This document shows positions 63,401 through 64,000 of a DNA stretch of 64,000 nucleotides, piece by piece (positions within the stretch are counted from its first letter, which is position 1; every line of letters starts with the position of its first letter). The DNA comes from Desulfoferrobacter suflitae (GTDB lineage: Bacteria; Desulfobacterota; Syntrophobacteria; Syntrophobacterales; Syntrophobacteraceae): positions 42,309-106,308 of the forward strand of contig NZ_JAIBKA010000015.1 of NCBI RefSeq assembly GCF_022603395.1, in the 5' to 3' direction. The position numbers and the translations under genes are program-made. The notes beneath the pieces are model-generated. The model did not search any database and was not told where the DNA came from. It saw only the letters and a list, made by a program, of their open reading frames with translations.

Positions 63401-64000
63401 GTCTTGGGTTCCACGGCCTCTTTCCAGAGCTCACTTTCCTTTTCCGTTTCGACGATGGCGCCGATGATTTCCTCAATCCCTTCATTGAGGAGATCCACCT
63501 GAGTGAGCCGCGCGCTCATGACTGCGGCATCGTCTTTGCTGAAGCGATCGGCATAGGATTTGAAATCTTTGTGAATGCAGCCCACAAACAAAACATTATG
63601 TTCGTTTTTGCAGATGCTCTCCATGAAGCCCTGCAACACGTCTTTGGAGTAGGCGCCCTTTTCCAGGGTGAAACCAAATTCGTCGAAGAAAACCGCCAAC
63701 CCCTTGAAACGGTCTTTGAACGGCTGGCTTTTGATCAACTTGGAGACGATCGGGATGAGGTTGCCGGATTGAGACTGAAATTCAATGCCACCCATCATTT
63801 CCCTGAAAGCGGCCCGAAATTTGCCAAGGGTCTCGGAATTGTATTCCTTGAGCTCGAATCGCAATTGGTCCACGGAAAGACCCGGTGCAACAGCTTCCAA
63901 GGCCTTTTCGAAATCTTGGTAAAAATTTCGAATGCCGCCTTGCTTACTTTTTTGTTCCCAGACTGCAAGCTGCCGTTCGGCTTCATCGAACTCGGTCTGC
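60418..64000 (-). CDS. brxC: BREX-4 ATPase BrxC, N-terminus outside window
   Basis: The frame is open from the right edge of the window (first visible residues QTEFDEAERQLAVWEQ) to the stop at 60418, about 1190 codons. It is the large BREX AAA ATPase. The Walker B-like FKGLAVFFDEFGFTLEKGAY and VLFVGCIHKDFKSYADRFS are visible; the Walker A lies beyond the edge. The gene order brxC-pglZ-brxL without an intervening methylase fits type 4 BREX, whose first gene brxP (PAPS-reductase-like) would lie to the right. It appears uninterrupted within the window. Confidence 0.85.
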   Translation of the reverse strand, partial: QTEFDEAERQLAVWEQKSKQGGIRNFYQDFEKALEAVAPGLSVDQLRFELKEYNSETLGKFRAAFREMMGGIEFQSQSGNLIPIVSKLIKSQPFKDRFKGLAVFFDEFGFTLEKGAYSKDVLQGFMESICKNEHNVLFVGCIHKDFKSYADRFSKDDAAVMSARLTQVDLLNEGIEEIIGAIVETEKESELWKEAVEPKTGVFDMLVPPCKSLDLFPWIDDVNRIRQRVLEDIYGVHPMALACLLRLSSEIGSDARSTFTFFSGDVGGAAGSYAEFIENSDLTVAGGKLNLYTVDQLFTFFEKELSSKNPELRDRQRQFVNGYYASLDALRKAIQGRTMYRLEDHKGLKILKTVLIFQLCQIPASLDNIIFGLYALSAADKKQLDALLKDLVKNGALFFRKQSNTYELAAGTGEDPYELIDRYVSDPNLHPQDLVKAFLEEGGPKQNLDFLEAKGYNLPFNEDKRFRTRFVPAKDLGPAFWDEVRNDWEQNRNKPSTSFEGTLVYALCENDTEIHTALEAAKSIPDEKVALAIPHAPQPFTETLLKVKACRHYLPPSQAGNISAQMESRLRDLFENPGDGYLIQLQRIFNAIKEGEEACWYKKDGKILVDQPKQSHKPADMLADELFNKRCRIKHPDLNLSHDEKWRTGKNTALKQAVNVLLEGERVLIDNGNPENHGEKRYLEKVLLKGAGALRKTGTEGTVNYFSCERDPAKISDDFPVLKELCGRLTRLNPGESFQVGSFVGEVMAEPWGVGGTPMILALAHVIRAYGERLIVFKDSTKMVELPVKTYDDLCKIVSDPASKVVFEVREISEAQHKIIDLTASAVNAPPLKHGEVRTLGSAFEALLGWWTKVPEVARITTLYDKDRQSRLNNLKQLLGGLNQSADRFDVLLERLPSIYNGEKNSGKMTDAEAEEICQAFAEDVKLLNTGEQVVRRRIAEAVCAIYDAAGDMIECEKAIGKWHKELDPAQRDPAKCELEEASCLLTRLADQSASFDDKMMKLLPKDFGFGRVRDWTSLHVEDYATKLKQAKAEIDTAKTFVYKPVVEKETYFLKEKDAVPIKVPDGANKIVYTLDGTDPKQSSTTLVCDNYLDIAKLVKDQPKVKVKMRAVDADGNYSDPVSVELINKEKQYEIFFQQATWGTEGSFKCPNDKDGLVAVMKSLLNYATQKEIISSEMSQQVEVTLNKVLAEE

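Overview
This window looks like a chromosomal segment of an anaerobic, Gram-negative deltaproteobacterium (Desulfobacterota, possibly Syntrophobacterales-like). The basis is gene content: hopanoid-tailoring genes, an oxygen-sensitive 2-ketoacid:ferredoxin oxidoreductase, a group-2 sigma-70 factor, tandem HtrA proteases and a bacterial CarS-like enzyme. The taxonomy is inferred; no rRNA is present.

Layout. (1) 1-7109, minus strand: a tightly packed operon of hpnJ (radical SAM), HAD phosphatase, nucleotidyltransferase, ATP-grasp, class III aminotransferase (HpnO-like), Gfo/Idh oxidoreductase and a flippase-like membrane protein, probably making and moving an amino- or cyclitol-modified hopanoid side chain. 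(2) 7270-28914, minus strand: a defence island next to tRNA-Leu(UAA), with an integrase remnant at the tRNA end and broken PAS and reverse-transcriptase fragments at the other. Its core is a type 3 BREX system (HTH, brxF, brxC, pglXI, brxHII, pglZ, brxA-like). Extra cargo is interleaved: a Fic protein, a four-helix-bundle gene, an ATPase/PIN/RNA-ligase trio and a GxxExxY gene. brxC is cut by an IS630 element and also frameshifted. At least four families of short palindromic elements lie in this island, several inserted in frame within BREX genes.

(3) 29205-38460, plus strand: an aromatic (or branched-chain) amino/keto acid uptake and oxidation operon, livJHMGF-paaK-iorAB. A 25-codon leader peptide rich in Tyr codons precedes an attenuator-like terminator with a matching antiterminator. 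(4) 38519-51680: housekeeping and orphan genes, including a 1569-residue protein of unknown function, VanZ-like, two HtrA proteases, gpmI, a CarS-metallophosphoesterase fusion, yhbY and a sigma factor. (5) 51964-52284: two tRNA-Ser genes with promoter and terminator. (6) 52290-64000: a second accessory region with broken permease and transposase fragments, a toxin-antitoxin pair and a second BREX system of type 4 organisation (brxC, pglZ, brxL), whose pglZ is split by an ISAzo13-family element.

Both BREX systems sit beside tRNA genes and both have one core gene split by an insertion sequence. In each case, conceptual removal of the IS and one target duplication restores the reading frame, so both insertions look recent. 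The most unusual material is the set of paired autonomous-like and small palindromic elements in the BREX-3 island, the ATPase/PIN/RNA-ligase trio fused by start-stop overlaps into the BREX operon, and the Tyr leader attenuator.
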